64,000 nucleotides of DNA from Leucaena leucocephala (GCA_037074615.1 CM073558.1:13826001-13890000); one strand, 5' to 3'. Positions 12,420 through 24,299 are shown, counted from the stretch's first letter. Translations and numbers: made by a program. Notes: generated by a model from the letters alone, not told the origin.

Positions 12420-12580
12420 TCTTCTTGGGTTACTGTTTATTTGGTAATTCTAGAATTTATGTCCAACTTTAAAAATTTATAATTAATTATAGAAACATTG
12501 AAATTGAGGGGTTCCAAGTTCTACTGGAATCTCTTTCATAGTCCTTTAAGGAAAAATATGAAACTGGATATAATCTTCAA
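12420..12580 (+). repeat. Fragment of TGTAACATCC-family LTR
   Basis: GGGTTACTGTTTATTTGG followed by CTTTAAAAATTTATAATTAA and a CTCTTTCATAG...AAGGAAAAA segment matches, in order, the conserved 5' block of the LTRs at 48942 and 38661. The ends are missing. Confidence 0.5.
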
Positions 12581-12599
12581 CGACTACTCCAATAACTAT

Positions 12600-13246
12600 C
12601 TAATGGATTTATAAAGAACTCAACTATAAAAGAAAAAGAAGCTAGAGAGAGAGAGCTAGGGAAGTTGAACGATGTAAGGAAGTCAAAGAGACAAAAAAAT
12701 GTGCAACAGTGAATTCACTTGTATTAACATATAGAGTCTTTGTTTCACTCTTTTTCTCCTCTTTGGTATAGAGCATATTACATTCTTGAGAGAGAGAAAC
12801 TTAAAGAATTTGTGCTTAAGTGTTTATCACAATTTCTTTATTGAGAGAGAATTATATTTGTATCAATCATTTTTCTAAGTTTCTTAAGAGTGTGAGTCTC
12901 TTAAGCGGGATTATTATCTTATGGGTTGTAAGGAGGAGTGAGAGGATTCTCATAGGAGATACCTGCAGAGTTGTAATGGAGTGAGAGGGATTCTCACATT
13001 TATGTATTGAGGTGGCAAGAGTCTGGCTAATCTTGGGAAATAGTGGAACATTCAAAGGAGCTCTGGGACTGGACGTAGGCCAAGTGTATTGGGTTGAACC
13101 AGTATAAATCGTCTCTGTGCAATATTTCTTCATCGGTGTTATCATTCTGAACTCTACTCTTTGATTTTTTTTTAACATTCTCATAGTTTTTAAAAATTTT
13201 AAAATCACCCAATTCACCCATTCTTAGGTGATACAACTAAAACCAA
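12600..13246 (+). repeat. Copia (Sirevirus-like) LTR 3' end fragment
   Basis: The stretch GGGACTGGACGTAGGCC (about 13065-13081) followed by TTGAACCAGTATAAATC and an AATTCACCCATTCTTAGG-type tail resembles the 3' end of Sirevirus/Maximus-type copia LTRs as I recall them. Nothing of gag or pol follows; Athila sequence starts at about 13255. The 116-aa minus-strand frame across it (12867-13217) is antisense to this LTR signature. Confidence 0.5.
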
Positions 13247-13254
13247 CATGCTTA

Positions 13255-13480
13255 TCTTGAACCTAATTCTAAATTCTCTTTTATTATTTCTAGTTCTTTA
13301 ACTGCTAGTAATGAATCTATTTTGCTAAATATACTTAGTAAGAATAAGGAAGATTTAGGTTGGCAATTAGCTAATATTAAAGGGATAAATGCTATAGTTT
13401 GTGCCCATAGAATCTTGTTGATAGAGGATTACAAACCAATTAAATAAGAGGAACCAACAAAGACTCCATGATCCAAGGTC
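13255..13480 (+). pseudogene. Athila-2 polyprotein fragment (linker to reverse transcriptase)
   Basis: In one frame this reads as a remnant of the segment just before reverse transcriptase in Athila/Tat gypsy elements: LSKNKEDLGWQLANIKGI, then AHRILLIEDYKP, followed by in-frame stops. The pattern of an LGW...DIKGI block and then HRI.LE...KP is characteristic of that junction. The catalytic reverse transcriptase, RNase H and integrase are absent, so this is a small relic joined directly to the element's 3' non-coding region. Confidence 0.65.
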
Positions 13481-14968
13481 ATCCCTTACCTTTCTCTATT
13501 ACTTTACATATGCCTTTATAGCCTACTGATATCATGTTGCATATGATATTTTGTTGAGTTATGAAAGGGATGAATCGAAAGGAACAGTTAGTTTCTTTGT
13601 TTCTTTATGTTTTGAATAAAATCCCTATGTTGTTCCATTTTTGCTTTATTGTTCGCTCTTGTCTTTATCCCCCATACACTCAATTGCAATTTATAGTTTA
13701 CCTATCTGTTCATCTTATCTTTTCTCAAATTGCTTTATATGTTTAGAATTTCACTGTGTACTTCAAAATGGACATTACATTGGATAGTGTGTGGTTTGTC
13801 AATTTTGACTATCTTTAATTAATTGCTGATAATTGTCTACCTTTCCACTGACAGTGATGACACTGCCAAGTTTAAGTGTAGGGGAGAGGTGAAAATGTTG
13901 TTGATTGATATGTGACTTTTTACGCCATTTTTTGCTAAATTTGTTTTTTTCAAAATCCAATCTTTCATCACAAATCTTTAGCTTTTGATATGTTCAGTGA
14001 TGAATTGCTAAAAACTGGATTTTAATTTTAGTTGTTTTGATGCTTGTTAGAGAGGTTGTGGATGTTAGAATGTTTTGGGTTTTGAGAATTTTTGTTGGTG
14101 GTTTCTGTGTTCATTAGTCTCTACTAAATAGGTATTAGGTCCTGACTAAAGATGTATTTTTTAACAATGTTACTTACTATGTTGCTTCATCGTGACTGTA
14201 AGAATGTTTGGTCACGATGAAACTCCTTAAAAGTTAAGACGTATGCTCTCTGTGTAATTTGGTCACAACCAGTATTAGTTTTTTGTCCCAATTAAGTGTC
14301 TCATTTTTTAAATATAAATATTCCTTCTCTTTGCTTTATGCAATGTCGTATAGAAGGACCTTTTAAAACTACCATTGTAAACTACCATTGTACTTTTTAC
14401 AAGCAAAATCATTGCCGTGTTATTTCAACCTGGCATCAAACAGTTTTCTTGAAAACCATCCCCATCCTTGAGTTTTTTAAAATTCTAGAAATTGAAATTG
14501 AAATTGAATTGAAATTCTAGAAATTTTCACTGGCAGTCTGGGGACCCATGCATGTTCTTGAGCGATTTCTTTAATACTTTTGATCATCATCTTATGGGGT
14601 TCTCTTTTTGTGATAAGTGTTATAATGCCTTATAAGTAGTGAATGTTGTTTGAGACTTTGGTGTATGAGTAGTTTATATACAAACCTTTGTTGGAAGGTT
14701 ATTCTCAAGCCTTAATTCCTAAATTGAGTGATTATTCATATGGTTTGCATTCTTTAGAACTTTTCTTAGCTTTGAGTCAAAATTGCATTCACATTTAATA
14801 TGTTGAATATGATAGAGGTATTCATTTCTACACCCCTTTGACCCAAACACAAGCCATAAATGTTAATCCATTGTTCACCCCATTAAGCCTTCATTTCTTT
14901 CATTTCATTCATTGTTCCTCTTTTTTTAGTTTGAGTGTTTACGTTGCATTGTCAATTAAGTCAATATC
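13481..14968 (+). mobile_element. Athila-2 3' internal region
   Basis: 14620-14900 aligns with Athila-1 at 47490-47770 (GAATGTTGTTTGAGACTTT, ACCTTTGTTGGAAGG, TGAGTGATTATTCA), the 3' untranslated region of the element. An early purine tract, AAGTTTAAGTGTAGGGGAGAG (about 13869-13889), resembles the post-pol polypurine-like tract of Athila elements. The apparent 61- and 74-aa frames here are not conserved in Athila-1. Confidence 0.7.
14964..14968. repeat. Target-site duplication ATATC, left
   Basis: ATATC directly precedes the solo LTR and is repeated at 17446-17450 directly after it. Confidence 0.85.
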
Positions 14969-17445
14969 TGTCACATCCTAATTTTCCCTATCTATATACG
15001 GCAGACATAGGAGAGAAGAGATTAGGAGGGGATTGTGACATTACTCGAACAAAAAGATAATAGTTAGAGGAGGTTTAAGTTATTAGAACAGGTTAAGTTA
15101 GTAAATATAGAAGAAATATAAAAGAGAGGGACTTAATTGCAAAGTTCAAAAGTATTAAGGGACATAGAAAATGCAAAGGGACATGATTGCAAAGTTAAAA
15201 GTTTATAGGGATAAAAGCGTAACAGATGAGTTGGGCTTGAATAAGGCCTAAGTGGCATCCCAAGAGGCTAAGAACATGGTGACTAAGTTAGGAAGATCCA
15301 AGTACAATAAAATAATATTTTAGTAATTGTAAGGAAAGCTATAGTGAAAAAAAATACTAAAAAAGATATTCTATTAATTAGGGGAATACTGAAAAAAATA
15401 TTTTAGTAATTGATCTGTTAAAGATATTTTTATTAGTGTTCTTTTAATTAGGGGAATACTGAAAAGAATACCATTAGAAAACATCAAATTATTGGACTAA
15501 AGGATGGTATAATAATTTAGAAAAATCTCTCAATATGGTACAAGATTAGTTAGAATTGGACAGAACTTTGAAAGAAGCCTCTAGGAGCTTCTAGAAGGTA
15601 TGAGTCACCATATAAGGTGTCCCTGTAGGATCCACACATGATGCCACATGTCATAAGCTAAAGGAGGAGGAATTCAAAATTATGAAAAAATAATGTTAAG
15701 AAAGTTTACCAATTGCACTTAAAGGAAAAATTGATCAATCAAGAGCCAGATTAAGGGGCTGTAATAATTAGCAACTTCATGGACAAATTAGTTCCTCCAA
15801 CCCCAATTTATTGCCATAAATAACCCCTATACACACTTGATAATTTTTTACAACCAAGAGTAGAAGAGAAAAGCTGCACAAATTCCAACCAAGCACAAAG
15901 GAAAAGGTGAGAACCAAGGGCCTAGGTAATTAAGCTAGCTAGGAACAAAGGTAAGTAACTGATCCGAGCTTACATTACTTCAATATAGGAGGAGCTTGAA
16001 CCTATGATTTTAATGGAAGAAATGTGAGAAATGCTCTTGGTAATTTGCTAGTCAAAAATATATGATAAAGGGGGAAATGTAAAACAAAGTTAGGACTATG
16101 TAATTAAGACATAGACAAGATTATATTGATGTTTATACCTGAAATTACTTGTGCAATATTTAACTTCTACACAATGAGGCCTCTCATCCAAGTTTGAAAA
16201 TAGGCATAGGAGAAGAGCTTTGATGATTTTGATGTTTTCATTGAGTCCAAAAGGCAAATTTGTATAGGGTTGGACTAAGGAACAAGAGTTGGAAGCAATG
16301 AAATCAAAGTGGGATTTTTGGACAAATTCCTTGTACTTCTCGGCCTCTGTCCATATTCATGGGAGGATTTGGATTTTTCCAATCCTAATTCTATAATTGG
16401 ATTTCTTGGGCAAAATTGTGTGAGAAATAGTCAAGGAACAAATTAATTCAAAGGGCAAGATCTTTAACAAAAATAGAGAAAGTTAGGGACTTGCAGTGTA
16501 GGAATTAAACTAAGTCTGAAACTGAATTGAATTGCTTATGATGTATGTATTATATGCTATGATTAGGCTTTGATATTTGTGATAAAGAGGACTGTAAGGC
16601 AAGAAGGAAAGAGTAAGGATTGGTATAGGTTCAAATCCTATTGGACGCTTGCATGTACATGTCATGACTTAAGGCTCATGTGGATTGCGTCAAAACGCAG
16701 TAGCTAATAAAGCAACTAAGCTCCCATAACTCAGTAACAAGGCAAGTAGTTAAGCATGCATTGTTAACTGTTTATGGTTGTATATTCTCTGCTACTAAGA
16801 TTTTCCCCAAAATCTCACCCCTTTCAAATTACACCAATCACAGCAGGCCCAACATAGGATGGAGACGGTGCCAATTGAAGATGAGTTAGTATGGTTATAA
16901 CATGTTGTATGACTTGTATTGTAAACACTTTACTTGTTGTAATTTGTAAAAGCTACAATATCAATATTAGGCACTTTGCCTAGAAAAATAGCAAATCTGT
17001 AAATAAATGTATGATATTTTGTACATAAATAGCAGACATGTTAAGCTTTGATTCGGTATATAGAGAGCCTTGTCTCGATATCTGTGTGCTAAGCAATAAA
17101 TTTCCAAAGTCAGTGGACCAAATATAGAATCAGGGAAAACTGACCAAATGAGTGGTGAAATTTAACAAATTAACTGTATTAACTGGCTGAAAATTTTGTC
17201 AGACTTATATTTTTCCTTGAAGAGAGTGGAAAAAGCTTCGTATAGCAACTTGAACCCTTTTACTTTGATTTATCTAGAATTAGTTATGATTTTTTGAAGT
17301 TAAGTCGCCTGTCTAGAATTTGTACAATGAATAGTAAACTGAGAAAGGTAAACTTTCACATTGTGCAATTTGACTTCAATGATTTTATAAGTTGTTATAG
17401 ATCCTACCGTTTAGTCAATGAGATGTAGGAAAGTGAGGTGTTACA
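14969..17445 (-). repeat. Solo LTR of TGTAACATCC family, 2477 bp, with ATATC duplication
   Basis: The plus-strand ends are TGTCACATCC and GGTGTTACA. On the minus strand this reads TGTAACACC...GGATGTGACA, a complete LTR. ATATC flanks both sides, as left by integrase, so this is a clean insertion reduced by LTR-LTR recombination or a very short non-autonomous element. It has no coding capacity. Its 5' 1.2 kb (17445 down to 16245) matches copy 2 (6922-8166), while the 3' 1.2 kb has no relative in the window. Short repeats of a GGGGAATACTGAAAA block occur at about 15380-15470. Confidence 0.9.
16798..16815 (-). other. Conserved LTR hairpin, solo LTR
   Basis: AGATTTT pairs with AAAATCT over seven base pairs across a CCCC loop. 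The surrounding minus-strand block GGGGTGAGATTTT...CAGTAGC-like is shared with 50570-50600. Confidence 0.65.
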
Positions 17446-17910
17446 ATATCATCCTTTTATTTGAGATTATCTAACCTTCATAGAATTTGTGGGAAGTATT
17501 GCGTGTGCCTATGCTTAAAAAATATTGAAAAAAGAGGTCGAATAAAGTTATAGCAATACCAATAATGTCTAACAAGAGAATAAAGTTTAATTAGGTTGAA
17601 TAACGTTATACCAATGCCAATAATGTATAACAAGAGAAGAAAGTTTAATTAAATACTTCCTGAGGATAGAAGATTAATTTCTATATGAAAATTGGCTTGC
17701 ATAATCTTTAACTATGGCACTCTATTACACTACATTTCCATTCCATAAGACTTTTCCATCACCTTTTTCGGCATTTCTTATGGTGGCAACTCCGTGGAGC
17801 GATCGTGACATGATTGTACTTGAGAGGCTAATTTTTTTAGTCTCTTGGTGATGGACGATGAAACTTAAGCTCAATGGACATAATATAATAGAGGAGTTAT
17901 TTTAGTCTAA
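17446..17910 (+). mobile_element. Athila-2 sequence resumed after solo LTR, with 58-bp tandem duplication
   Basis: The right-hand ATATC starts this segment, which is probably 3' untranslated sequence of Athila-2. A 58-bp direct duplication lies at 17536-17651 (GGTCGAATAAAG / GGTTGAATAACG starts, both ending in AAGTTTAATTA). No coding frame is seen. Confidence 0.5.
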
Positions 17911-18390
17911 GTGTGTGTTTAGATAGAATTTTAGAAAAGTGCTTACGGTAAAAAAGGGCTTTTGGGTAGCTTTTGGAGAAGAGTTTATGAAAAAAAAAAA
18001 AAGTGATTATGGATAAATGAGTATTTGGATAGTTATTACCAAAAGGACTTTTGTAATTAGAAAATTACCATAAAGAGTATGATTTTATTAAAAATAGGAG
18101 AGAGGAGAGAGGGCAGAGAAGAGTGAATAGAGAAGAGAGAGATGAGAGATTATGGAAAAGATAAATGAGAGAGGAGAGAGTATAAAAAAATAAAGGTAAA
18201 ATAGTAATTAAGTAGTTCATAAGCTCTTTTACTGATCCAAAAGCTACTCCTATATGCTTATTTGAAACTATAGTTTGGTCCAAAAGTCTTTTTAGACAAA
18301 TATAGCTATTTATTTTAAAATTTTTCTAAACTAAGATTTGGGCCAAAAGCTCTTTTTAACACCATGGTTTGGGGTTTTCCAAACACACCC
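17911..18390 (+). mobile_element. Tourist-like MITE, 480 bp, TAA duplication
   Basis: TAA flanks both ends (17908-17910 and 18391-18393). The termini GTGTGTGTTTAGATAG and TTTTCCAAACACACCC are imperfect inverted repeats of the GGGTSTGTTTGG type seen in PIF/Harbinger-derived elements. A second, inverted copy lies at 21436-21942. The interior is purine-rich (GAGAGAGG) with no frame. The 72-aa frame at 18065-18283 is antisense low-complexity sequence. Confidence 0.8.
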
Positions 18391-18393
18391 TAA

Positions 18394-19165
18394 TATGAAT
18401 TTATTCATATTTCGGAGTTTCTAGATTTAGGAATTTCTATTATTTGTATTTAGGAATTGTATTTGACTTGGATGATGTAATTGTTGATATATATACATAT
18501 ATTTTAGTTTTGATTTACTTGAATACTAATTGGTTATCCTTGAGTTTATACTCTTGTATTTGACTTGGATGATATAATTGTTGATATATATATATACATA
18601 TATTTTAGTTTTGATTTCTAGTTAATTGGTTGATTATCAACAATTGTTAGTAGTTAATTCGATTATTTGGAATCTCTGGTTGTTGATTGATAGCCATTTG
18701 AGGGCAATTGCATCATTGACATCAATTTACACGCCAAGTGGTTCTTAACTATTAAGAAGTTTTAAACTTACTTTTGATCAAAATGGTGTACAACTAATTA
18801 TTGTATTGGACTTAATCAATTGATTAAGATTTTTATCTAGACTTAGTAATTTTATAACTCCTATATCTAATTAAGAGTAATGATAGTTGAGTTTCATACT
18901 AAGCGCCTATTTTGTCATATTTTTCCACAATGCAAAGCATTTCTTCATTTATTCAAAACACAAAAAATATCTATTTTCACTAGATCTTTACTTTTATTGC
19001 ACTATACTTCTATCAAACCAAAACCCTATATTTTACTTAACTTTTCAATGCTTTTGTTGACCAATTTATTAGGTTTCCAATGAAAAGCCCCTCAAGAAGA
19101 ATGATAAGATTATACTCTATACTACATTATTTAAATTAATTAATATTTTGATGGTATGGAAGATG
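18394..19165 (+). repeat. Athila-2 LTR, 3' portion
   Basis: It matches the Athila-1 5' LTR at about 35790-36285: a CATTTGAGGGCAATTGCATC-type block, ACGCCAAGTGGTT, TTTTGATCAAA, ATTAGGTTTCCA, and CTATACTACATTA near the end. A 97-bp-period duplication (TTGTATTTGACTTGGATGAT at 18457 and 18554) is specific to this copy. The terminal TTATCA is not preserved. Confidence 0.7.
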
Positions 19166-19677
19166 ACATTCTAGAAAATCTCTAAATTAGCCAAATTTCT
19201 AAAATTTTCTTTAAATCATTTTTAGGTATTTTCCTCTTTAACCGAAAATGGGCCTTAAAACATCATTTCTTATTTTTTTTTTGGAACATTCTAGGATTTT
19301 TGGACATATTTTTCATAACTACCTTCATTGACCCTAAAATGTTATGAAATTACACTCTTCCCTAACTCGGGCTTAACATAAAAAATCATGCTATTGAGGC
19401 TTCTAACGTAATTTTTGGCCCACATCTATCTTCATTTCTCTTTTTTATCCCTTGAGATTTCACTAGAGCTTCTAACTTTATTTATACCTCAGCTTAGCCC
19501 ATAAAAATGTTTAATTTACTGTTTAGTCTTTAAAAAACAGTCTTCCTTTCCATAATATTTATAAGACTTGTACTTAAAGAGGTTAGTAGTCTACTTATTT
19601 TATGCTAATTCTTAAATTTTTAGGTCTAAAATTTGAGATATTATAAATTTTTTAATTAATCCTAAAAATGATGCAAA
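19166..19677. other. AT-rich intergenic sequence, nothing recognised
   Basis: No open frame, repeat end or splice pattern could be supported here. Confidence 0.4.
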
Positions 19678-20690
19678 AGCAAGGTTCTAAAAATCGGATC
19701 AGTCACTGAATTGGATAAGGCAATGGGTCAAGGGTCAAGGGTCAAGGGTTAGAGTACACACACATAAGAAACTATATTTAAATTAGAACATTAATAAATA
19801 AATAAATTTTTCCCAATTGTGTGCTATTTTTAAATAAATAAGTAATTTGATTATATATATATGAGTAATATATTTGCTTATAAAATTAAAATGAATAACT
19901 TTTGCGTACATGCGTCGGGTTTTGCTTAAAAAATAGGTCTTTTAGTCCGCTCTAACCGTAAATATCTATGCTTGAGCATTATTAACCTATTATTAGCCTA
20001 GGTGCATGATATTGTATTTTTAAACTGAAAAAAAAATACGGGTTTACAAAAGTATCAGCGGTTTTTATTTGGTACCACTGGACTATCATATTTTTCTAAC
20101 CATTTTTTATCAGTTCTCTCAGCTCTCGCATTCCTCATATCTCTTTCAATTTTCTCTCCTCCCTCCTCTCTTCTAATATCTACTTCATCACTCTTCTTCA
20201 ATCTTCTTCTTCTTTCTTACAGGTATTAATCACTTCTTGAAACTTGATACAAGTCTTCTCTACTTCATTTTTTACTATGATTTTCAGCAGTTCTCTTTTA
20301 TTGATAGCTGTTTTTCTTACAAAAAAAATTATGTGAGTTTGGTATCGATATCCTACTAAAGTTAGGGTATATCCTTAAAGCTCATAGAGGACTTACAAGA
20401 GAAGCTCGCTTACCAAAAGAATCTTCACAATAGCAGCAAGAATCAAACTCTCGTCCTTATAAGATACTAGTCTATTCCTTACTATATGTGACAATTCTAA
20501 TTGTCATCTCCTCTTCTATTCTCCTTCTCTACTTTCTCTCTTCTCTCCTATTCTTTTTATATCAAGTTATTTGGGTCAAAGTTCTAACAATTCTCACCAT
20601 AATTTGGATCAGACAAATAGCCGATTCACTGGTTTTTAACTTGAACCGGCTAGTTCGATCCAATTTTTTGACCATTAAATAAAAGTTCTT
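19678..20690. mobile_element. Possible 1-kb element with diverged inverted ends
   Basis: The left end (TCTAAAAATCGGATCAGTCA, about 19686-19705) and the right end on the opposite strand (TCAAAAAATTGGATCGAAC, about 20654-20672) are similar inverted sequences, each followed by CCGG- or GGTCAAGG-rich sequence. A short GGGTCAA tandem run lies at 19727-19757. The interior has a long pyrimidine-rich stretch (20100-20230). No target duplication was identified, so the boundaries are approximate. Confidence 0.35.
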
Positions 20691-20777
20691 ATTATAAAAA
20701 AGGCATATGTTAGTAAATATTAGTATGTGAATGTCACAAAAATTGAAATTTATTTGAGATGAAGTGCAGATGAGGAA

Positions 20778-21186
20778 ATACATGTATTCAAATTTGTCTT
20801 AGTTAGCAGAACCATTAAGCACATTTTATTTTGTCACACTCCACGCCCATATAAATATATTTTGATTCAAAACCCATTTGAAAGTTGCATCGATCTCTGA
20901 CTCTCTCACTTTCTCATCCTCTTCTTTCTGCATCGACTCATTTTGAGGGTTTCGACTCCCTTGAAAAAGAGAGTCATGGGAGAGGATGAACCTAGCATTG
21001 GAGAGAGGGGAGGGGAGGGGAGGGATTCGAACTAACTTAGATATCGGGGAGGAGAGAGTCAGGAGTTGTGGTAGCTTTCCAAATGGGTTTTGAATTGAAG
21101 TGTGTTTATGTGGTTGTGGTGTGTGACAAAATAAAATGTGCCTGAGCTAAGGGTTTTGCTAGTTAGGACAAATCTAAACACACAAC
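20778..21186. mobile_element. Hairpin-type inverted-repeat element (MITE), about 0.4 kb
   Basis: GCACATTTTATTTTGTCACAC at 20819-20839 is perfectly mirrored by the reverse complement near 21122-21142. Similarity continues outward (CTTAGTTAGCAG / GCTAGTTAGG) and inward (AAAACCCATTTGAAAG / CTTTCCAAATGGGTTTT), giving long terminal arms of about 100 bp. The central part holds a GGGGA run (about 21005-21022). Long arms suggest a Mutator-derived MITE, but no 9-bp duplication was confirmed. Confidence 0.65.
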
Positions 21187-21193
21187 CCACACA

Positions 21194-21219
21194 AACACAC
21201 ACACACACACACACACATT
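21194..21219. repeat. (AC)n microsatellite
   Basis: An uninterrupted AC dinucleotide run at the edge of the inverted-repeat element. Confidence 0.9.
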
Positions 21220-21310
21220 TCTATGTTTGCATTTCAGGTAAAAAAAATCAACCTTTCTGATATATCGTCATTGTTTGGAAACGTATGCATTGTGGATTTT
21301 TACATCTTCT

Positions 21311-21410
21311 GTTAGGGTTGATATGGGAAATTGTACCATAGTGATACTTTTTTTCTATATGTTAGGGTTGATATGGGAAATTGTACCATAGTGATACTTT
21401 TTTTCTATTT
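21311..21410. repeat. 50-bp perfect tandem duplication
   Basis: GTTAGGGTTGATATGGGAAA starts at 21311 and again at 21361. The two 50-bp units are identical except at the last few bases, so the duplication is recent. Confidence 0.95.
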
Positions 21411-21435
21411 TTTTGCCTTTAACCTATTCAAATGA

Positions 21436-21942
21436 TGTGACAGTTTGAAAACCACAAAACCGTAGTTTTATAAGCTCTTTTAGGCAAAACTTATGTTTGG
21501 AGAAATTTTAAAATAAACCGTCATATTTATTCAAACGGGGTTTTTGATCAAAGCATAATTTAAAACTAAGATTTCAGATAAGCTGATCAAAGTAGCTTAT
21601 GGAATAGTAAAAGAGCTTATGAACTAATCAATTACTATATTACCCTTACTTTTTCTTACACCATCTCTCCTCTCTCCTACTTTTTCTTACACTATCTCTT
21701 TTTTCTTTTCTTACACTCTCTCCTCTTTCTTCTCATCTCTTATCTCTCCTCATTTAATACTCATACCCTTTTTCGTAATTTACCAATAATAAAAGTACTT
21801 TTGGAAATAACTATCCAAATACTCATTTATTCAAAAATTACTTTTTTTTTTCATAGGCTTTTCTCCAAAAACCCTTTTCTATAAGCTACCTAAAAGCTAT
21901 TTTTTTATGAGCTTATTTCCAAAATCCTATCCAAACAGACCC
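21436..21942 (-). mobile_element. Tourist-like MITE, second copy, inverted
   Basis: On the minus strand it reads GGGTCTGTTTGGATAGG...TTTTGGAAATAAGC and follows the copy at 17911-18390 over its length, including the ACTATCCAAATACTCATTTAT block. The terminus near 21436 is decayed (GTGACAGTTTGAAAACC). Opposite orientation to the first copy. Confidence 0.7.
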
Positions 21943-22176
21943 GATACACATTATGTTAGACCCACGACATCTGGCCTCCATTAGGATTAGGGATTTTTGT
22001 ACCATTTTTAGGATTGATGAGTAAAATTGCACCAAACTGAAGATGCCAACAACTCATATGCAACTTAACCTTTATATTTATTTGTTTTTTCTTAGAGAAA
22101 GTCATACATGATGTTATTCAAATGGTTGTAGTCAATTTAATCAAACTTTTGTGAGCATATTTCTGAATAAAATTTA

Positions 22177-22356
22177 GGTCCATTTGTTTCATTAGATCTA
22201 ATTTTCCAAAAAAAATTCTTACCATATGTAAATTTTATTATTAATGATGGTCTAACATAATTTTAAAATTATATCCATGTGAAATTTATTATTAAAAAAA
22301 TTTATGTGCCCGGATTTAACTAGAAAATTACACCTAATAAATATAAACAAATGAAC
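22177..22356. mobile_element. Small inverted-repeat MITE, about 180 bp
   Basis: GGTCCATTTGTTTCATTAGA at the left is mirrored by ATAAACAAATGAAC at the right, with further complementarity (CTAATTTTCC / TAGAAAATTA). TTA adjoins both ends (22174-22176 and about 22356-22358), consistent with a small DNA-transposon MITE. Confidence 0.5.
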
Positions 22357-23119
22357 TTACATTTTATCTTTTATTTTTCCTATGTATTACTTTGCAGGGT
22401 CTTCTTTGATATTGAAACTTAGTTTACCAAATCTTCATTGAGACAAGGAGGAAGATAAACTAGGCTAGAATATCTTTTAAAACTATATTAATTAATATCA
22501 ATATCAACTGAACACATTGTTTCTTATATTAGACGAAGTATGAAAAATAAATTGTACTGTTCATGATGAGTACATTACATACCGTGCCAAAAATAACGCT
22601 GATGGTCCCCACGTATTTGTACATCTTAGCTTTGCTTCATATGTGACATGTACTTCGAATGGTAATAATAACAACAATAAAGCAATAAAGTGCACAACAT
22701 AAAAATAAGAATTGTGAAAAAGAGACGCTTTTCATGCTCACTATGAATTTTTAGAGTTTTAATATTTATTTATATTGTTGCTGATATTTTCTTGAATAAA
22801 CTAGCAAGATTAAAATCTCAAAGTACACCAACATAAAAAGAATTATAGCCCAATGTGAGCAGCATTTTATGGAGTAAAGGCAACAAACATGAACAAACGG
22901 GCTGTGACAATGTAGGGAAAATGTACAATAAATACTAGGTTAACTATATCAACATTTTGGAAAGAAAAAAACGCTAAAGAATCATAATAAGTTGATTTAC
23001 TTTCTACAAAGACCTAATCAAAGTGGAAGTCCCACGCACAACCAAACTTATCCCACAAACAGTAATGAGTCATTTAACCATTTTGCCCATATACTTCAAA
23101 TCCACGCAGTAATCTCCCA
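22357..23119. other. Downstream flank and 3' untranslated region of ATG4
   Basis: No other gene is seen. Part of 22860-23119 is presumably the ATG4 3' untranslated region on the minus strand. A TTTATT near 22760 could be its minus-strand AATAAA signal, but the true end cannot be fixed from sequence. Confidence 0.4.
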
Positions 23120-24268
23120 TTATAGGAGCTGCCAGTCATCCTCATGGGTGCAGCCACCAGCATCATTCACAGGCTCCATTTCAGTGGCATCATCATCATA
23201 GAATCTACCACTATCAACTGACACATCATTGCCAGCAACTTGTCTAAAGGAGCGTCGTGACAGAGCTACAGTGAACAGTGGTGCACCATTCGATTCATCG
23301 GCCAGCTTGGAAGCCCGGAAACAGAAATCGTCGAAATCATCTGGTAAACACCATTTACAAGTAGAAAAGGTGGTGAGAAAAGGGTTAGATATTAGCCAAT
23401 ATGCAAGAACTCTTGAGATTAAGCCAAAGTAGTCAGCAAACCTTTATCCCGGCAGTAAAATCCAATGGCCAGGGATGGGTCAATTGACTCTAGCGGTATG
23501 TGCCTAACGCCACTGGGAAGAATATGAATGTTAGACACAAATAATGAACAAGTTGTGGAAAAACAAAGATAAATACTGATTGAAGGCCTACTTGCAGTGG
23601 TACGACGAAGTATTAACCTCCCGATTGTCCACATTGATATTTACAACCTGACAACCAAAACATCCTAGGTGAGAGATGTGAATGCAAAAACACCACTCCA
23701 ACAATGCCAACAAGCAGTATGATCAATGATATGCAGCACTTAGACCGCCAACAAGTAGTGATTAAAATCAGTTTTCGGTGCCACCTCTACAAACTAGTGG
23801 CCCAGTACCACCACTGAAATAACTATAACGAGGTGACACTTGTAAATTGTGGCAGCAATCATTTCCTAGAGGCAACTCAAGCATCTTGAATATTTTAACT
23901 AACCCAACCCCACGATGCATAAAGCATTAATTGTGAATCAGCTCATGTTAAAAGCGGGAGTTTCAAAGAAATCATGGTTCCAGCATTAAAGAAATAGGGG
24001 CAGAGCTGAAGAAAGTGGAAAAACCATTGACTAGGCCCTAAAGTAGGCAGGAAAAAGAAGACAGAGAAGGTAGACATACAGAGTTCATCATTGAGTTTTT
24101 TGCACGCTCATTATCTTTTTTGGGTCCACTATGCCAATATGTTTCTGAAAATGAAGCAATTGTATTTTTTTGACCAATTCAAGCTTCTGAAGAGTAAAAT
24201 AAATATACGTGGTATGTCCAGATTGCACAGCCCAAATTTAGACTTATTTTAAATGTTTGCCCTGAGAT

Positions 24269-24299
<31 letters not shown>

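Noticed and set aside
12867..13217. 116-codon minus-strand open frame
   Set aside because: It is antisense to a copia LTR 3' end signature, has no domain, and contains no coding bias.
16635..16655. GGTTCAAATCC, a tRNA B-box look-alike (also GGGATTCGAAC at 21022)
   Set aside because: No A-box at the right distance and no cloverleaf pairing, so not tRNA genes.
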